Translations under genes and position numbers: made by a program
Origin: Helicobacteraceae bacterium
GTDB taxonomy: Bacteria; Campylobacterota; Campylobacteria; Campylobacterales; Sulfurimonadaceae
Length of the DNA: 7,408 nt
Assembly (NCBI GenBank): GCA_027061425.1
Contig: JALSUN010000179.1
Coordinates: 1 to 7,408 of the forward strand
Reading direction: 5' to 3'
Notes under the pieces: generated by a model
What the model saw: only the letters and a program-made list of their open reading frames with translations
What the model was told of the DNA's origin: nothing
The model's database searches: none
In this document: positions 5,656 through 7,408 of the stretch, piece by piece
Numbering within the stretch: position 1 is the stretch's first letter
Layout of the letters: every line of letters starts with the position of its first letter

Positions 5656-5677
5656 AAGTGTGTTCCACGCTTATGAA
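5651..5677 (-). promoter_or_regulatory. Hairpin enclosing the phosphoesterase start codon
   Basis: On the minus strand TTCATAAG (5677-5670) pairs perfectly with CTTATGAA (5658-5651), and that second arm contains the ATG (5655-5653). Inside, GTG (5668-5666) can pair with CAC (5662-5660) after one mismatch. The only Shine-Dalgarno candidate, GGA, lies in the loop region. Folding in mRNA would hide the start codon, as in RNA thermometers or coupled genes. Control is inferred from structure only. Confidence 0.5.
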
Positions 5678-5682
5678 AAATT

Positions 5683-5775
5683 TTGAATGTTGCATGTTGA
5701 ATTATGAATGGTTGAGATGTAAACATCTTGATGCTCTGTTCATTAAACATTAAACATTCAACATTCAACATTAAC
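5683..5775. repeat. Two opposed arrays of 7-bp repeats in the topA-yfcE gap
   Basis: The left arm has four heptamers of TTGAATG type (5683-5710: TTGAATG, TTGCATG, TTGAATT, ATGAATG). The right arm has four heptamers of the complementary type (5741-5768: CATTAAA twice, CATTCAA twice) and a degenerate fifth (CATTAAC, 5769-5775) that includes the topA stop codon. The two 28-nt arms can pair at 23 of 28 positions. The 30-nt spacer contains its own palindrome, AGATGT-AA-ACATCT (5715-5728). In the topA transcript the structure follows the stop directly and is trailed by AAAATTTTT, so it might terminate or stabilise topA mRNA. Confidence 0.8.
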
Positions 5776-7408
5776 TTTCCCCTTCTTCCGCAGGTGTACG
5801 GTCTTTACAACGAATACACTCATATACTTCTTTGTTACGGTAAGTTCTGCGTGCAAGTGTTCCACCACATCCTTCTTGTTGACACTTCTTGTCAGAGGGC
5901 TCAAACTTAGAGATAAACTTACACGTTGGATAATCTTCACAACCCCAGAATGGCCCACGTCGTGAATTACGGTAGACCAGTTTCTTACCACAATCTGGAC
6001 AAGGGATGTCAGACTCTTTAGCCTCGACTTCCATAGACTTAGTGTTTTTACACTCAGGGTAGTTGCTACACGCTAAAAACTTGCCGTTACGACCATTTTT
6101 AATGACCATGTCTCCACCACATTTGTCACACTTTTCATCTGTAGTCTCAACTTTTGGTGCTTCACCTTCTTCACCATCTTCTGCAACCTGCTCTGTATAT
6201 TTACACTTAGGAAAACCACTACATGCTATAAAGTTTCCATAACGTCCTGAACGCAACAAAAGTTCTGAACCACACTGTGGACAGTTACGGCCAAGTGGCT
6301 TGGCAAGTTTAAGAGAAACGATGTTCTCTTTACCATTTTTAACACGCTCTATAAATGGGAAGTAGAACTCGTTAAGAACACTTTGCCAGTCCTTCCCCTC
6401 TTCAGCGATCTTATCTAGAACCTCTTCCATGTTGGCCGTAAAACTAGAATCAACGATATCACTAAAGTGTTTTTCTAACATTTCGATAACAGTAAATGCT
6501 ACTTCAGTTGGTGTAATTTGGCGTTTTTCTATCGTGATGTAGTTACGTGCTTGCAGTGTAGAGATGGTTGGTGCATACGTCGAAGGACGACCGATCCCCT
6601 CTGCTTCTAACTGCTTAATCAAACTCGCCTCAGAGAAACGTGAAGGTGGCTCTGTGAAATGCTGTGTCGGCTTAATTTCAGTGATATCAATGTCCTGACC
6701 TTTTTCTAAGGTAGGCAGTAGTTTATCTTTATCATCACTTCCCACAACCTTGTAGAAACCATCAAAAATGAGTTTACGTCCACTTGCTCTGTACTCAGCA
6801 CTCTCACTTTTGAAGATAATAGACTGCTGTTCAAAGATGGCGTCATTCATCTGACACGCTAAGAAACGGTTGTAGATAAGGGTGTAAAGTTTAAGCTCAT
6901 CGGGCTTCAAGAAAGCAGCTGCTACTTTTGGTGTAAAAGAGAGTATGGTCGGACGGATCGCCTCGTGTGCTTCTTGTGCACCTTTTGACTTCTTGTTATA
7001 ACTCTTTGGTGCTTTAGGCAGGTACTGCTCACCATAAGTGTTCAAGATCGTCTCACGCGCAGACTCTACCGCCTCTTTGGCCATGTTCAGTGAATCCGTA
7101 CGCATATAGGTAATCACACCCGACGTGCCATCTGGTGTTTTCACACCTTCATACAAAGTTTGTGCCAACATCATTGTCTTTTTAGGAGACATTGAGAGCT
7201 TACTTGAAGCCGTCTGCTGTAGTGTAGAGGTCATAAATGGTGGTGGTGTTGAACTTTTACGCTGTTTGGTCTCTATGGAAGCCACAGTAAACTTTTCACC
7301 CTTAATTACCGCAGTCATAGCCTTAGCACGCTCTCCGGTCTCTATAGAAAGTTTAGACAGCTTTTCACCCTCGAACTTTATGAGGTTGGCATCGATATTT
7401 GGTGCAAA
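5771..7408 (-). CDS. topA: DNA topoisomerase I (TopA), C-terminal part, cut by window edge
   Basis: TopA relaxes negatively supercoiled DNA by transient single-strand cleavage. The frame is open to the right edge, giving 545 visible residues; the N-terminal Toprim domain and the true start lie outside. Visible in order are PPFMTSTLQQ (56-65), the active-site block GVITYMRTDS with the nucleophilic Tyr at residue 101 (codon 7108-7106), EAHEAIRPT (146-154), EGIGRPSTYA (270-279) and four C4 zinc-finger units: Cys376/379/396/402, 427/430/447/453, 470/473/490/496 and 509/514/531/534. The last unit has altered spacing (C-x4-C...C-x2-C). The protein ends in an acidic EEGES tail. Upstream of the Met codon at 7318 the frame encodes 30 further TopA-like residues, so that Met is internal. 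It is followed by the heptamer-repeat structure, the phosphoesterase gene and bioB. Confidence 0.97.
   Translation of the reverse strand, partial: FAPNIDANLIKFEGEKLSKLSIETGERAKAMTAVIKGEKFTVASIETKQRKSSTPPPFMTSTLQQTASSKLSMSPKKTMMLAQTLYEGVKTPDGTSGVITYMRTDSLNMAKEAVESARETILNTYGEQYLPKAPKSYNKKSKGAQEAHEAIRPTILSFTPKVAAAFLKPDELKLYTLIYNRFLACQMNDAIFEQQSIIFKSESAEYRASGRKLIFDGFYKVVGSDDKDKLLPTLEKGQDIDITEIKPTQHFTEPPSRFSEASLIKQLEAEGIGRPSTYAPTISTLQARNYITIEKRQITPTEVAFTVIEMLEKHFSDIVDSSFTANMEEVLDKIAEEGKDWQSVLNEFYFPFIERVKNGKENIVSLKLAKPLGRNCPQCGSELLLRSGRYGNFIACSGFPKCKYTEQVAEDGEEGEAPKVETTDEKCDKCGGDMVIKNGRNGKFLACSNYPECKNTKSMEVEAKESDIPCPDCGKKLVYRNSRRGPFWGCEDYPTCKFISKFEPSDKKCQQEGCGGTLARRTYRNKEVYECIRCKDRTPAEEGES

Noticed and set aside
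5683..5775. CRISPR array or attachment site in the topA-yfcE repeats
   Set aside because: Units are 7 bp and directly abutting with no spacers, and no cas, integrase or transposase gene is present.
5771..7318. A complete 515-residue topoisomerase starting at 7318
   Set aside because: The frame continues to the window edge with TopA-like sequence and the Toprim domain is missing, so this is the C-terminal part of a larger gene.

Overview
The window looks like ordinary core genome of a Campylobacterota (Epsilonproteobacteria) bacterium, probably from the free-living Sulfurovum/Sulfurimonas side of the phylum. The protein sequences resemble that group, there is an LPP20-family lipoprotein, the promoters are -10-centred (T-rich stretch, then TATAAT, with poor -35 boxes), and a biotin synthase gene lies just downstream of topA, an arrangement I recall from Campylobacter. 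The genus is a recognition-level inference, not a computed one.

Layout. (1) 1-240: a tRNA-Gly(GCC) gene on the minus strand with a strong sigma70-type promoter, facing away from the ilvD promoter. (2) 241-1926, plus: ilvD, dihydroxy-acid dehydratase of branched-chain amino-acid synthesis. (3) 3595-1933, minus: a CPA2-type Na+(K+)/H+ exchanger followed by a small periplasmic monoheme cytochrome c; ilvD and the cytochrome gene end tail to tail 6 bp apart. (4) 3694-4287, plus: an LPP20-family lipoprotein, divergent from the exchanger and convergent with bioB. (5) 7408-4296, minus: the 3' part of topA (cut by the right window edge), a YfcE/MJ0936-type metallophosphoesterase and bioB. The last two overlap by 8 nt and are probably translationally coupled.

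The genes are housekeeping functions: translation, branched-chain amino acids, ion homeostasis, electron transfer, cell envelope, DNA topology and biotin. I see no mobile element, CRISPR array, toxin-antitoxin, defence or biosynthetic cluster, and nothing that amounts to a new system. There is no gene-free stretch over 300 bases; the largest gaps are about 150 bp (tRNA-ilvD), 109 bp (exchanger-cytochrome), 98 bp (exchanger-lipoprotein) and 115 bp (topA-yfcE).

The points worth a second look are small. The BioB has Ile at the position of one of the three Cys ligands of the auxiliary Fe-S cluster. The topA-yfcE gap holds two opposed arrays of 7-bp repeats that can fold on each other. A hairpin buries the phosphoesterase start codon. 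The exchanger promoter is so close to its ATG that the mRNA should be leaderless. A compact two-way terminator contains both flanking stop codons.
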